A stretch of 64,000 bases of DNA from Lachnospiraceae bacterium (GTDB lineage: Bacteria > Bacillota > Clostridia > Lachnospirales > Lachnospiraceae). The notes beneath the pieces were generated by a model, which did no database searches, was not told the origin of the DNA, and was given only the letters and a program-made list of their open reading frames with translations. The translations under genes and the position numbers were made by a program. The stretch is from the NCBI GenBank assembly GCA_009911505.1, contig QXXL01000094.1, positions 1-64,000 of the forward strand. Direction: 5' to 3'. Shown piece by piece: positions 8,349 through 15,655 of this stretch (position 1 is its first letter; each line of letters starts with the position of its first letter).

Positions 8349-9200
8349 ATGGTATATATTTTAATTAAAGAGAATTTTGTTTTAGAAATGCTAAGTGACA
8401 CATGGTTGAAAATATTAGATAATAATAATATATTAACAGTTTTGGCTGCATTATTTACAGTTATAGTATCAATTATTACTGTTGTTGGTTTGACAATAAA
8501 GAAGGTAAAATTTATTATTGGTTTAATGAGTAAAAAAACAAACGATAAATCTGGATATATTACCAATTCTGATTTAAAAAAAGCACTAAAATATTATGTC
8601 GCTACAAGAGGTCAGGATATTGATCCATGTAATGCTGAAGAGATGATTGAAAATAGACCTTATTTTTCTCAAAAGTTAGTATCTTTTTTAATGGAAAAAA
8701 ATTTTGAAAAGAATAGAAATAGATTCTATATAATATTAGCTGATTCTGGTATGGGAAAATCTACATTTTTATACAAACTATATGATTGTTATGTAAAAAA
8801 GAGATTTAGAACTCATGATATTCAATATATTCCGTTGTTTTCGAAGACTATATTTAGTGATATTGACAAAATTAGAGATCAGAAAAATACAATATTGTTA
8901 TTAGATGGTTTGGATGAAAATAAAGATGCTATGAAAGATTGCAATAACTTTATAGAGAAATTGACAAGTGTAACTATTAAATTTCATACAGTTATTATAA
9001 CATGTAGAACACAGTTTTTTTCGAGTGAAAAAGATGAGCCTAAAAATGTAAGCGAATTTATAGTAAATACATCAATGAAGGAAGTTCTTTTTGAAAAAAT
9101 ATATATCTCACCATTTAATGAAAAGGAAATTGAGAAATATTTAAAAAAAAATATAATAGATTTTTTCAAAAAGACAAAATTAAGCGTTCAAAAAATATAA
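8349..9200 (+). CDS. NACHT-type NTPase, N-terminal part of a frameshifted gene
   Basis: After a hydrophobic segment at about residues 28-52 (LTVLAALFTVIVSIITVVGL), which should anchor it in the membrane, the protein shows a Walker A loop ADSGMGKSTFLYKL and a Walker B region NTILLLDGLDEN. A sensor-like VIITCRTQFF follows, the order typical of NACHT/STAND ATPases. Bacterial NACHT proteins are known antiphage sensors. The frame ends early at 9200 because of a probable one-base shift in an A9 run at 9143-9151. In the other frame the sequence continues smoothly into the pentapeptide-repeat half. ATG 8349 follows GGGGGG and lies next to the MITE end. Confidence 0.75.
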   Translation: MVYILIKENFVLEMLSDTWLKILDNNNILTVLAALFTVIVSIITVVGLTIKKVKFIIGLMSKKTNDKSGYITNSDLKKALKYYVATRGQDIDPCNAEEMIENRPYFSQKLVSFLMEKNFEKNRNRFYIILADSGMGKSTFLYKLYDCYVKKRFRTHDIQYIPLFSKTIFSDIDKIRDQKNTILLLDGLDENKDAMKDCNNFIEKLTSVTIKFHTVIITCRTQFFSSEKDEPKNVSEFIVNTSMKEVLFEKIYISPFNEKEIEKYLKKNIIDFFKKTKLSVQKI

Positions 9201-9220
9201 TTTACCATTGTCCTAAGTTA

Positions 9221-10297
9221 ATGGTAAGGCCTATGTTATTATCGTATATTGATGATTTAATTGAGAATAAAGAAAGGAAATACGAATATACACATGAAAT
9301 TTATGAGGAATTAGTTTCTAAATGGATAAAAAGAGAATATTCAGATGAATTTAGACAAAAACAGTTATATGATTTTTCTGAAAAAGTAGCTGAATATATG
9401 TATTTCGAAAATACAGTATATATAGAACAAGAAAAAATTGAGGAGTTATGTAAGGACTATAATATACAATTAGAATTTATTGAAGCAAAATCGAGGTCTT
9501 TGCTTAATCGTAATGCTATGGGTTTTTATAAATTTGCTCATAAAAGTATTTTAGAATATTTTCTGGCCAAGAAAGCTTTTAATGAAATAGAATTTCGAAA
9601 GAGTATAATTTTAGAAGATAATGGTAACTATGAAATGGTAAAACTTTTTTTGGATGAATTGTGTTTTAATTATTTAAACGAATATTTAGGAATGGAATTT
9701 TTCGGCTTAAATTCTGTATCATTAAGATTTTTTCAATTGGAGAATGTTAAACTTGCCATGATGAAAATTATAAATTGTGACTTAGAAGGATGTAATTTAT
9801 CAAACGCAAATTTATCATGTGCTCGTTTTTTGAAGACAAATTTACAATATGCAAATCTAAGTAATGCAGATTTAAGTGATGCAAAATTAAATGATGCAGA
9901 TTTAAAAGGAGCAAATCTAAGTAATGCAGATTTAAGTAATGCAGATTTAAGTAATGCAGATTTACAAGGAGCAATCTTGGGAGGAGCAAATTTAACAAGG
10001 GCAAATTTGAAAGGGATAAAGTTGAATGGTATACACATAAATGCAAATCTTATGGAAGTTAATTTACAAAAATCAATTTTAAAAAATGTTAATTTTACAA
10101 AAGTGGATATGCGAAATGCAGATTTATCAAATGCGACTTTAATAAATGTGAATTTAACAGGGGTAAATTTAATTGGAGCGAATATAGAAGGTATATGTCT
10201 AAGGGACGTAAGATTAATTAGAGCAAAACTTGACAATGCTCAGAGGAACTATATAAAGAAGAACTGTGTTGTAAGTAAAAATGAGAGTTTAGGCTAA
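9221..10297 (+). CDS. NACHT protein C-terminal part with pentapeptide repeats
   Basis: This is the out-of-frame continuation of the preceding NTPase. The open frame actually begins upstream near 9143 and runs through KRSKNIIYHCPKLMVRPML, which resembles the segment after the NTPase core. A helical region follows (residues 1-170 from the first ATG) containing FAHKSILEYFLAKKAF, a signature also seen in NACHT proteins. Residues 180-345 are pentapeptide repeats of the A(D/N)LSN type that fold into a right-handed beta-helix. The DNA of the repeats is itself near-identical in 15-bp units around 9850-9970. Without the upstream half it is probably not translated on its own. Confidence 0.75.
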   Translation: MVRPMLLSYIDDLIENKERKYEYTHEIYEELVSKWIKREYSDEFRQKQLYDFSEKVAEYMYFENTVYIEQEKIEELCKDYNIQLEFIEAKSRSLLNRNAMGFYKFAHKSILEYFLAKKAFNEIEFRKSIILEDNGNYEMVKLFLDELCFNYLNEYLGMEFFGLNSVSLRFFQLENVKLAMMKIINCDLEGCNLSNANLSCARFLKTNLQYANLSNADLSDAKLNDADLKGANLSNADLSNADLSNADLQGAILGGANLTRANLKGIKLNGIHINANLMEVNLQKSILKNVNFTKVDMRNADLSNATLINVNLTGVNLIGANIEGICLRDVRLIRAKLDNAQRNYIKKNCVVSKNESLG

Positions 10298-10827
10298 AAA
10301 AGAGATTTGATATTTTGCACATTTTAGAGTAGGTGTAAGATATGATGATAGAATTCGCTAAAATTGGCGAGTCCCTATTTTTTGCTGAATATTTTATATA
10401 GAGTATATCTTATATATAGGACTTTATTTCTGGTAATTGAAACATACCCCCCGCCCATAGTTCATCGAGGTGAATTTTAAAGGTGACGTATTGGAAGAAC
10501 AGAAGGGCACTTTCCCACACTAAAGTCCGAAAAATAAAATGTAAACCCATCCGGACACCCTTTACCCTGCTGTCCTCACCACACAAAATACAATCGCTAT
10601 CACAGCAGAAATAACCTGCAAGCATCCCCTTAGAACCATTTACAACATGTCCTGCGACGCGATATTTGCCCCATACAGGCGATTTTACATCAAGCCCTAG
10701 ATTCTACCACCAACGACAGAAAGCGTCGAATTTGACCAAATAAACGCCTTATACACGTAATGATTACGACAAAAGAAAAGCTATGAGCCGTCTAAGCCCA
10801 TAGCCTTTTAAATATCATGTTTCGTTA
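10298..10827. other. Gene-free stretch
   Basis: I find no supportable gene. A 71-codon minus-strand frame (10410-10625) lacks a ribosome site and was not called. The last part holds the terminator of the minus-strand operon. A weak TCGC/GGCGA stem lies near 10354-10370. Confidence 0.4.
10771..10808 (-). terminator. Terminator of the minus-strand operon
   Basis: AAGGCTATG and CATAGCTT form a stem whose minus-strand 3' side runs into TTTTCTTTT. It closes the four-gene operon that begins at 12419. Confidence 0.7.
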
Positions 10828-11109
10828 TTAAATCCCCGAGTAGCATTCCTTTTTTACTTTATCAAAACTTGCCTTCGTCTCCGTATAATTTATCCCATCA
10901 AACTTTCTAACAGTAGCAATCCTATTTTCATATTCTGTCAGGCAGCCCCAAAAAATAACTGTTTCTTCAATCTGAACCGTGGCATTATTTGTTTTCCCAA
11001 AATAGAGAAATGCCCTTTTTAGGTCATCCCGGTTATAATTTGTCTTACTGTCTTCTGTGTAAATCCGTTTATTGAAAAAGTCTATCCGATCATATTTTAA
11101 AGTCAGCAT
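10828..11109 (-). CDS. Hypothetical protein, 93 aa
   Basis: Last gene of a minus-strand operon. The start at 11109 is supported by GAGGGGGG nine bases upstream and overlaps nothing; the preceding gene ends 18 bp before it. The protein is mixed alpha/beta (MLTLKYDRIDFFNKRIY at the start, TVQIEETVIFWG in the middle). No family is recognised. Confidence 0.6.
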   Translation of the reverse strand: MLTLKYDRIDFFNKRIYTEDSKTNYNRDDLKRAFLYFGKTNNATVQIEETVIFWGCLTEYENRIATVRKFDGINYTETKASFDKVKKECYSGI

Positions 11110-11126
11110 CTTAATAATCCCCCCTC

Positions 11127-11399
11127 TTATTCCCAATAGTAACCAGATCCATCTTCATAATACAATTGCAATCCGTCCACAGCTTCCCAATACACAACTT
11201 TACGCATATCAACGTAATTCTCTTGAAACTCTTCTGAATTAGTATTTATGTATCCATCTGGCACGACTTCAACAGTCTTTTCAATCGCCTTAATTTCCGT
11301 AACCGTTTCCGAATTTGTAGTACCCAACAGGTAAGCACATACAAGCATAATTCCTATAGTTGTAATAGTTCCGATAGTTTTGATTATTCTTTTCATCAT
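11127..11399 (-). CDS. Membrane-anchored or secreted small protein, 90 aa
   Basis: A lysine-rich start and a hydrophobic stretch (TIGTITTIGIMLVCAYLLG) form an N-terminal membrane anchor or uncleaved signal. The remaining 65 residues would lie outside and contain VEVVPDGYINTNSEEF and a tyrosine-rich C-terminus. I chose the ATG at 11399 because AAAGGAAGG lies immediately upstream inside a longer reading frame. Function unknown. Confidence 0.65.
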   Translation of the reverse strand: MMKRIIKTIGTITTIGIMLVCAYLLGTTNSETVTEIKAIEKTVEVVPDGYINTNSEEFQENYVDMRKVVYWEAVDGLQLYYEDGSGYYWE

Positions 11400-11514
11400 A
11401 ATTACCTTCCTTTTCATTTAATGTTATTCGTTATAATTACTTGTAAATCTACTTAATTTATATATCAGGGTGTAGCCGTTCTGTTTGGTTACACCCATTT
11501 TTTTACGCCTGTAC

Positions 11515-12021
11515 TTATGCCTGTTGAAGTAATACCCTATGTCCTGTCTGTACTTCTGTACTGCCGTAGTAGTTCCGTATATCGTCCATGCTTAACACTT
11601 TGTGGCTTTTCTTGCGAAATGATTCAGAGTGCCAGTACCAGGCTTTCTTTTTAGAAGCATATTTGAATCCCATTTCTTTTAATTCTTTGCGGTATTTGAA
11701 TGAATCAAATGCCCAAATCCATGAGCCGCACACCTCGATCGTGATTCCGCTAAACCCGATTATTTTATTAAGCATCTCACGCAACAGGGCATCTTCCGTG
11801 AAGTCGTATTTCATGTTGTCGTAGTTTGTCTTGTCATTGTTCGTTGCTGTGCTGTCGTGTTTGTTCTTTAGCAGTTTAAATAGTTTGTCGTACTCCACAT
11901 TGATCTCCTGCATCTGTGCTACATTGCCGCCGTTGTCCGGGTGATGAATCTTTAATAATTCTTTGTACTGCTTCCGTAGTTCCTGTAATGATTCTACATT
12001 TTTAAAATACATCATAGCCAT
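11515..12021 (-). CDS. J-domain-like protein, 168 aa
   Basis: The first 60 residues hold a short J-domain with the diagnostic HPD motif (LKIHHPDNGG) between two helices, followed by a unique C-terminal half rich in W, K and Y (ASKKKAWYWHSESFRKKSHK). J-domains stimulate the ATPase of Hsp70 chaperones. Such proteins are frequent on clostridial plasmids and phages, where they may recruit host DnaK. The start follows AGGAGG. The other zinc and substrate domains of full DnaJ are absent. Confidence 0.8.
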   Translation of the reverse strand: MAMMYFKNVESLQELRKQYKELLKIHHPDNGGNVAQMQEINVEYDKLFKLLKNKHDSTATNNDKTNYDNMKYDFTEDALLREMLNKIIGFSGITIEVCGSWIWAFDSFKYRKELKEMGFKYASKKKAWYWHSESFRKKSHKVLSMDDIRNYYGSTEVQTGHRVLLQQA

Positions 12022-12037
12022 AACCTCCTAAATAAAA

Positions 12038-12078
12038 AAGTGTAAAGCCATTGACAATTCAATACGCTTTACACTCTG
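12038..12078 (-). terminator. Intercistronic hairpin of the GTGTAAAG family
   Basis: AGTGTAAAGC and GCTTTACACT form a 10-bp stem around an AT-rich loop containing ATTGAATT. Closely related hairpins lie at about 13403-13447 and 14192-14240. Confidence 0.5.
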
Positions 12079-12113
12079 GTATGTGATATGGTTATGTAGT
12101 TGTGTGATTATGG

Positions 12114-12419
12114 TTATGCTAACTTCTGTAGCTTTTCGCTGTGTTCCCTGATTACGCTTTTCATAACCTCAATGTCGGCTTGCATTGATTCAATTTTCGC
12201 TGATTCTTGCATATACCTTTTTGACGCTGGCGCATAATTTTCAGCTATAAATTGAATGTTTTTATCTGTGACATTCTCGAGATGCAATTCGATTTTTGTC
12301 ATACGATTCATTAATTCTTGCATATTGTCTTTAATTGGCTGTAATTCTGCCTGTAGTTCGGATTTTAATTTTCTGTCCATAAGATCGCCAATTGCTAACA
12401 GCAATTCGTTGTCCGTCAT
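12114..12419 (-). CDS. Small coiled-coil protein, 101 aa
   Basis: The sequence is almost wholly heptad-like (ELLLAIGDLMDRKLKSELQA, then IKDNMQELMNRMTKIELHLE) and predicts one long alpha-helical coiled coil. The start at 12419 follows AAGGAGCG. It is the first gene of the minus-strand operon and is divergent from the HTH regulator at 12681. The four operator copies between them could control both directions. No enzymatic motif is present. Confidence 0.7.
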   Translation of the reverse strand: MTDNELLLAIGDLMDRKLKSELQAELQPIKDNMQELMNRMTKIELHLENVTDKNIQFIAENYAPASKRYMQESAKIESMQADIEVMKSVIREHSEKLQKLA

Positions 12420-12532
12420 TTTATCACGCTCCTTCTTGTGGTTGCTCTGATCTATTATGTAGAAGTATATCATATCCAGAGTGTAAAGTCTATTGAATTG
12501 TCAATGTGCTTTTGTTTGATTTGTTATGGTTA

Positions 12533-12659
12533 TTGTACCAAAAAGTAACATATAATGCAATATAAAATGTATACAAAAGTAACTGTATATATTTGTACAT
12601 ATTGTACCATATAGTAACATGATTGATTTTTTGTAGAATATATTGTATAATATAGTAAC
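12533..12659 (+). promoter_or_regulatory. Promoter with four operator copies upstream of the HTH gene
   Basis: A 17-bp motif close to TTGTACCAWAWAGTAAC occurs at 12533, 12567, 12602 and 12643. The last copy overlaps the -10 box TATAAT (12646-12651) of a promoter whose -35 is TTGATT (12623-12628) with a 17-bp spacer. This is the pattern expected for autorepression by the HTH protein. Three more copies in inverted orientation follow the gene. Confidence 0.75.
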
Positions 12660-12680
12660 ATAAAAAGGATGGTGATTTAT

Positions 12681-12896
12681 ATGTCAGTTTCTTATAAAAA
12701 ATTGTTTGATATTATGGAAAAAAGAGGACTTAAAAAATATTGGTTAAGACAAAATGGGATAAATCCCAAAGTAGTAGATGCTTTAAAAAATAATAGAAAT
12801 GTAAATGTTTCAACTATTTTAGATTTATGTCGTTTATTAGATTGTCAACCAGGTGATATTATGGAATATATACCAGATGAAATATCAAATAATTGA
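12681..12896 (+). CDS. Cro/CI-type HTH regulator, 71 aa
   Basis: A compact XRE/HTH_26-like protein. Helices two and three lie around residues 20-45 (KYWLRQNGINPKVVDALKNN), and the tail DLCRLLDCQPGDIMEYI is characteristic of this subfamily. ATG 12681 follows AAGGATGG at good spacing; an ATG 12 bases earlier is too close. Bracketing operator repeats make autoregulation likely. The same domain type is fused to Fic at 43418. Confidence 0.85.
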   Translation: MSVSYKKLFDIMEKRGLKKYWLRQNGINPKVVDALKNNRNVNVSTILDLCRLLDCQPGDIMEYIPDEISNN

Positions 12897-12915
12897 AGAA
12901 GTTGTTTTTTATCAA

Positions 12916-12951
12916 GACTGTTACATTGAAAAATGTGCAGTCTTTTTTTGT
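12916..12951 (+). terminator. Terminator after the HTH regulator
   Basis: AGACTG and CAGTCT form a stem, followed by a run of seven T residues. Confidence 0.75.
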
Positions 12952-12960
12952 TTTATTAGA

Positions 12961-13045
12961 GTTACTTTATGGTACAATCTCACAAATAATTGCCGTTACT
13001 TTTGTATACAATTACTATTGAATAAGGGGTTACTTTTTGGTACAA
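12961..13045 (-). repeat. Three inverted copies of the regulator operator
   Basis: GTTACTTTATGGTACAA (12961), GTTACTTTTGTATACAA (12995) and GTTACTTTTTGGTACAA (13029) are reverse complements of the four upstream copies at 12533-12659. They lie beyond the terminator of the HTH gene and before the next cassette. Confidence 0.75.
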
Positions 13046-13132
13046 TAATCTCAACAAATCAAACAAAGCACAAAACTTATGACGAAATCCCAACACGGTC
13101 ATCGGGATGCACCTTGATAATTGAATAAAGGC

Positions 13133-13161
13133 TTTACACCGAATCCGCTTATTGGTATAAT
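13133..13161 (+). promoter_or_regulatory. Promoter of the first small-gene cassette
   Basis: TTTACA (13133-13138), a 17-bp spacer and TATAAT (13156-13161). It follows the sequence GCACCTTGATAATTGAATA, which recurs in front of the cassette at 13976. Confidence 0.65.
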
Positions 13162-13203
13162 GAAACTACCAGATAAACGGCACTTTAAAAGAGAGGTGAT
13201 AAT

Positions 13204-13383
13204 ATGCCAGGTGAAAAAGAGTTAAATATTAATCTTTTAAATGTCCTAGATTTATTAGAGCGTTTAGAAATGGCAGATCAAGATGGTGGGCATGAAAAGC
13301 TTAAATCTCAGATTGCTTTTGAAAAGAAATGTATTGAGCGAAAACTTTATCAGAAACCGCCATTAAATAGTGATAACAACTAA
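13204..13383 (+). CDS. Small hypothetical protein, 59 aa
   Basis: Too short for standard ORF lists but well supported: GAGAGGTG seven bases before ATG, a strong promoter upstream and a terminator hairpin downstream. The protein is helical and charged (LNVLDLLERLEMADQDGGHE). No family recognised. Confidence 0.65.
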   Translation: MPGEKELNINLLNVLDLLERLEMADQDGGHEKLKSQIAFEKKCIERKLYQKPPLNSDNN

Positions 13384-13402
13384 ATAAGCAACCATAAACC
13401 AA

Positions 13403-13450
13403 AGGTGTAAAGTCTTTATTGAATTATTAAGGCTTTGCACCTTTTTAATT
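13403..13450 (+). terminator. Terminator hairpin of the GTGTAAAG family
   Basis: GGTGTAAAG pairs with CTTTGCACC around a loop containing TTGAATTATTAA, followed by TTTTT. Nearly the same sequence ends the cassette at 14190. Confidence 0.75.
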
Positions 13451-13502
13451 TGCAGAAATATGAAACAAATAAAATCAACCAAAATGAAAGGCAGGTAACA
13501 AC

Positions 13503-13799
13503 ATGAAAATTAAAGAGATCAAAAGAATTGACACTGACAAACTTAGAAACATGTGCATCAACAATAATTGGTACACAGCGGGCAACACAGCAGATTACAA
13601 TAAGATGTTCAAAATGTGCCAAAAAGATAATATCTCAACTAATCAGCTTTTCAAAATAACAAAAGACATCTATGAACATACCAACGTAGAAAAAGCAAGA
13701 CAGGGATGTAATAACGAATACAGCGACAACGAAAACATATTAAACATGATGATATACGTTAACGATTGTACTTATGTATTCTATGAATTAGCTGAATAA
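13503..13799 (+). CDS. Hypothetical protein, 98 aa
   Basis: GGCAGG lies a few bases upstream of the ATG. The protein is helical, with repeated N-rich and K-rich stretches (MKIKEIKRIDTDKLRNMC, KDIYEHTNVEKARQG). It lies between two cassette-type transcription units. No family recognised. Confidence 0.55.
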   Translation: MKIKEIKRIDTDKLRNMCINNNWYTAGNTADYNKMFKMCQKDNISTNQLFKITKDIYEHTNVEKARQGCNNEYSDNENILNMMIYVNDCTYVFYELAE

Positions 13800-13975
13800 A
13801 TCCCCTGAAGAGTCTTTGAAAATTAAGACGAAACTACCCAAAACAAGGGTAGTCGGGATAGCAACACAACCCAAACAAGCACCTTGATAATTGAATAGAC
13901 TTTATACCTGAGTTGTGATATACTTACATTGTAGCAATACAAAGCACAATCACAACAAAGAAAGTGGGTGATTAT

Positions 13976-14167
13976 ATGCCAACTGGTTTAGAAGTTACAA
14001 AAGCTGCTATTGATGATTTCAAAAAAATCCAAAAGTATATGATTTTAGCAAAAGAAGAAAATGCTACAAAAACATATGCAGAATTAAAAGATGAATATCT
14101 TTCTTTAAAAGCAATCTTACAGGTGTCAGGCGTGAACATGACAGACATTGACAAGATCAAAGAATAA
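13976..14167 (+). CDS. Small hypothetical protein, 63 aa
   Basis: ATG 13976 follows AAAGTGGGTG. The upstream region repeats the GCACCTTGATAATTGAATA box seen before the 13204 gene, and a matching terminator hairpin follows. The protein is one or two helices (VTKAAIDDFKKIQKYM, TYAELKDEYLSLKAILQ). Function unknown. Confidence 0.6.
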   Translation: MPTGLEVTKAAIDDFKKIQKYMILAKEENATKTYAELKDEYLSLKAILQVSGVNMTDIDKIKE

Positions 14168-14191
14168 GTAACAATCATATATCACACAAAC

Positions 14192-14242
14192 CAAGGTGTA
14201 AAGTCTATTGAATTATTAAGGCTTTACACCTTTTTAATTTGT
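14192..14242 (+). terminator. Terminator hairpin of the GTGTAAAG family
   Basis: GGTGTAAAGTC and GGCTTTACACC flank TATTGAATTATTAA and are followed by TTTTT. It may also serve the convergent gene ending at 14263. Confidence 0.75.
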
Positions 14243-14262
14243 ACATTGATAAGTCAATACTA

Positions 14263-14472
14263 TTACACTATACGCTGTCCGGTTTCGTTGTCTATCAAGG
14301 CAATGTCCAGTTTACAGTTTAAAGCATGAGCAATTTCATTTAATTCATTTTCAGAAAAATTATCACGTTTAAATTTATTGGTCATATTGTTTCCGGTAGT
14401 TCCTAAACGGGCAGCTAATTCTTTTATATTTATCTTACGTTTTAACATAACGATTTTTATGTTTTCAGTCAT
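14263..14472 (-). CDS. Phage-type HTH DNA-binding protein, 69 aa
   Basis: Residues 13-40 (NIKELAARLGTTGNNMTNKF) are a clear helix-turn-helix, followed by SENELNEIAHALNCKLDIAL, a layout common in small Clostridia regulators. It is divergent from the gene at 14668. Two exact repeats in the intervening space are good candidates for its binding sites. Confidence 0.8.
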   Translation of the reverse strand: MTENIKIVMLKRKINIKELAARLGTTGNNMTNKFKRDNFSENELNEIAHALNCKLDIALIDNETGQRIV

Positions 14473-14544
14473 TTTCTAAAACCTCATTTCTATAGTTTTT
14501 TATTTGATTATACACGAAGGGATAGGAAAAGTCAAATTTTAAAA

Positions 14545-14599
14545 ATATATCACACAAAAAAGTGTAAAAAGTTATTGATATATCACACAAAAAAGTGTA
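14545..14599. promoter_or_regulatory. Twin operator-like repeat between divergent genes
   Basis: TATCACACAAAAAAGTGTA, extended by three matching bases to a 22-bp unit, is present exactly at 14545-14566 and 14578-14599, 33 bp apart. Each copy is a short inverted repeat (CAC/GTG). A weaker TCACACTATA copy follows near 14627. Confidence 0.65.
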
Positions 14600-14667
14600 T
14601 ATTGTTATTAAACAAAAATAAATCACACTATAAAGAAATCAATTCAAAAAGAAAAGGAGAGATAGTT

Positions 14668-14985
14668 ATGTGTATGACAATCAAAGAAATGAATGAAACA
14701 ATGGAGCAGATCAAGGAATGGAAACGGATCAAAGAGCAGGCGGAAGATAATATTTCCGCACTGAACGCAAAGGCAATCGAGTTTTTAAATGAAACAGAAG
14801 CTTGTGAAGCTGTTGACAAGAAGGGAAACCCAATCCGCAAGTTTACTGGGACAATATTCAAAGCAACGTTATCCGTACAGGAACGTGAAAGTGTTGACAA
14901 GACGGAAGTGAAAAAGCTTCTTAGTAAAGAGGATTATAAGAAAGTAAGCAAAGTTAGCGTTTATCCGGTACTCAGGATCAGCTAA
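14668..14985 (+). CDS. Hypothetical protein, 105 aa
   Basis: ATG 14668 follows AAAAGGAGAG. The N-terminal 45 residues form a coiled-coil-like helix (MNETMEQIKEWKRIKEQAED). The rest contains TGTIFKATLSVQERESVDKT and ends in a strand. The shape is reminiscent of phage Gp157-like accessory proteins, but I cannot assign it. A pistol ribozyme begins six bases after its stop. Confidence 0.6.
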   Translation: MCMTIKEMNETMEQIKEWKRIKEQAEDNISALNAKAIEFLNETEACEAVDKKGNPIRKFTGTIFKATLSVQERESVDKTEVKKLLSKEDYKKVSKVSVYPVLRIS

Positions 14986-14990
14986 ACAAA

Positions 14991-15060
14991 AGTGGTCACG
15001 GCCACTATAAACAGGGCTTTAAGCTGTGAGCGTTCCCACTGGAAACGGTGGGAGGTAGTC
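14991..15060 (+). ncRNA. Pistol self-cleaving ribozyme (copy 1)
   Basis: The layout matches the pistol class. P1 is AGTGG/CCACT (14991-14995, 15002-15006) with a six-base loop TCACGG. The linker TAAACAG follows, and a downstream strand CTGTGA (15024-15029) pairs with the loop to make the pseudoknot. AGCGTT follows, then P3 CCCAC/GTGGG, then AGG|TA. Cleavage in this class falls between the G and U after the AGG, here near 15055/15056. Copy 2 at 15549 keeps every pairing with different bases, which is strong covariation. It would cut the mRNA between the upstream gene and the radC-like gene. Confidence 0.88.
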
Positions 15061-15081
15061 AAAAGAAAGGGGATGCAGTCA

Positions 15082-15540
15082 ATGAGAATTACAAAATACC
15101 GCACGGAATTAAATGAAAACTTACATAACGTCCTTGTAAAAGAGAATGGATACAACTATCCGCTTGAAAGCGTAACAAGTGCTAATGCAATAGCCGCTAT
15201 GCTAAACACAATTTTCCGACTGAATAAGCAGGCAGAGGAGCATTTGTACATGGTGGCATTAAATACGAAATGCAGGATTTTAGGTGTGTTTGAAGTATCA
15301 CATGGGACGGTGAATTGCTCTATCTGCAATCCGCGAGATATCTTTATAAAAGCATTGTTGTGCGGCGCAACGGGGATTATTCTGGCGCATAACCATCCGT
15401 CACAGGACACAACGCCGTCAAAAGAAGACATGGAAACATACAGGCGTGTAAAAGAATCGGGAAGAATGATCGGCATTGAATTAATGGACAATATCATTTT
15501 GGGAAACGGTTATTTTAGTTTCCATGAAAACAGGATTTAA
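15082..15540 (+). CDS. radC: RadC-like JAB-domain protein, 152 aa
   Basis: A JAB/MPN-fold protein with the metal motif LAHNHPSQDTTPSKED (HxH followed by S and D), the hallmark of RadC-like proteins on plasmids and phages. It lacks the N-terminal helix-hairpin-helix of chromosomal RadC, so it is a short version. The start at 15082 is preferred because AAAGGGG is nine bases upstream. Pistol ribozymes lie immediately before and after it. The biochemical role of RadC is unsettled despite its name. Confidence 0.85.
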   Translation: MRITKYRTELNENLHNVLVKENGYNYPLESVTSANAIAAMLNTIFRLNKQAEEHLYMVALNTKCRILGVFEVSHGTVNCSICNPRDIFIKALLCGATGIILAHNHPSQDTTPSKEDMETYRRVKESGRMIGIELMDNIILGNGYFSFHENRI

Positions 15541-15548
15541 CCAATAAA

Positions 15549-15620
15549 AGCCGTTAGGGCGGCTCTAAACAGGCTCTTAAGCCCTAAGCGTTGGCCGTCG
15601 TCTCAGGCGGCCAGGTGGCA
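15549..15620 (+). ncRNA. Pistol self-cleaving ribozyme (copy 2)
   Basis: P1 is AGCCG/CGGCT (15549-15553, 15560-15564). Its loop TTAGGG pairs perfectly with CCCTAA (15582-15587). The linker TAAACAG is present, AAGCGTT follows the pseudoknot strand, P3 is GGCCG/CGGCC (15593-15597, 15608-15612), and AGGTGGCAA closes the motif. Loop, linker and tail are nearly the textbook pistol consensus. The predicted cut lies between 15615 and 15616, separating radC from the sigma-like gene and leaving that gene's ribosome site on a new 5' end. Confidence 0.93.
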
Positions 15621-15655
15621 ACAAATCAACTAATTATTTTTGGAGGTAAAAAGCA

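Noticed and set aside
9733..10236. Long minus-strand frame opposite the pentapeptide repeats
   Set aside because: It is a by-product of the 15-bp periodic repeats on the other strand, with a low-complexity translation.
10410..10625. 71-codon minus-strand frame
   Set aside because: No ribosome site and no recognisable family; may be a remnant but not supportable.
14545..14599. CRISPR-like repeats
   Set aside because: Only two copies with an 11-bp gap and no cas genes; an operator pair is a better reading.
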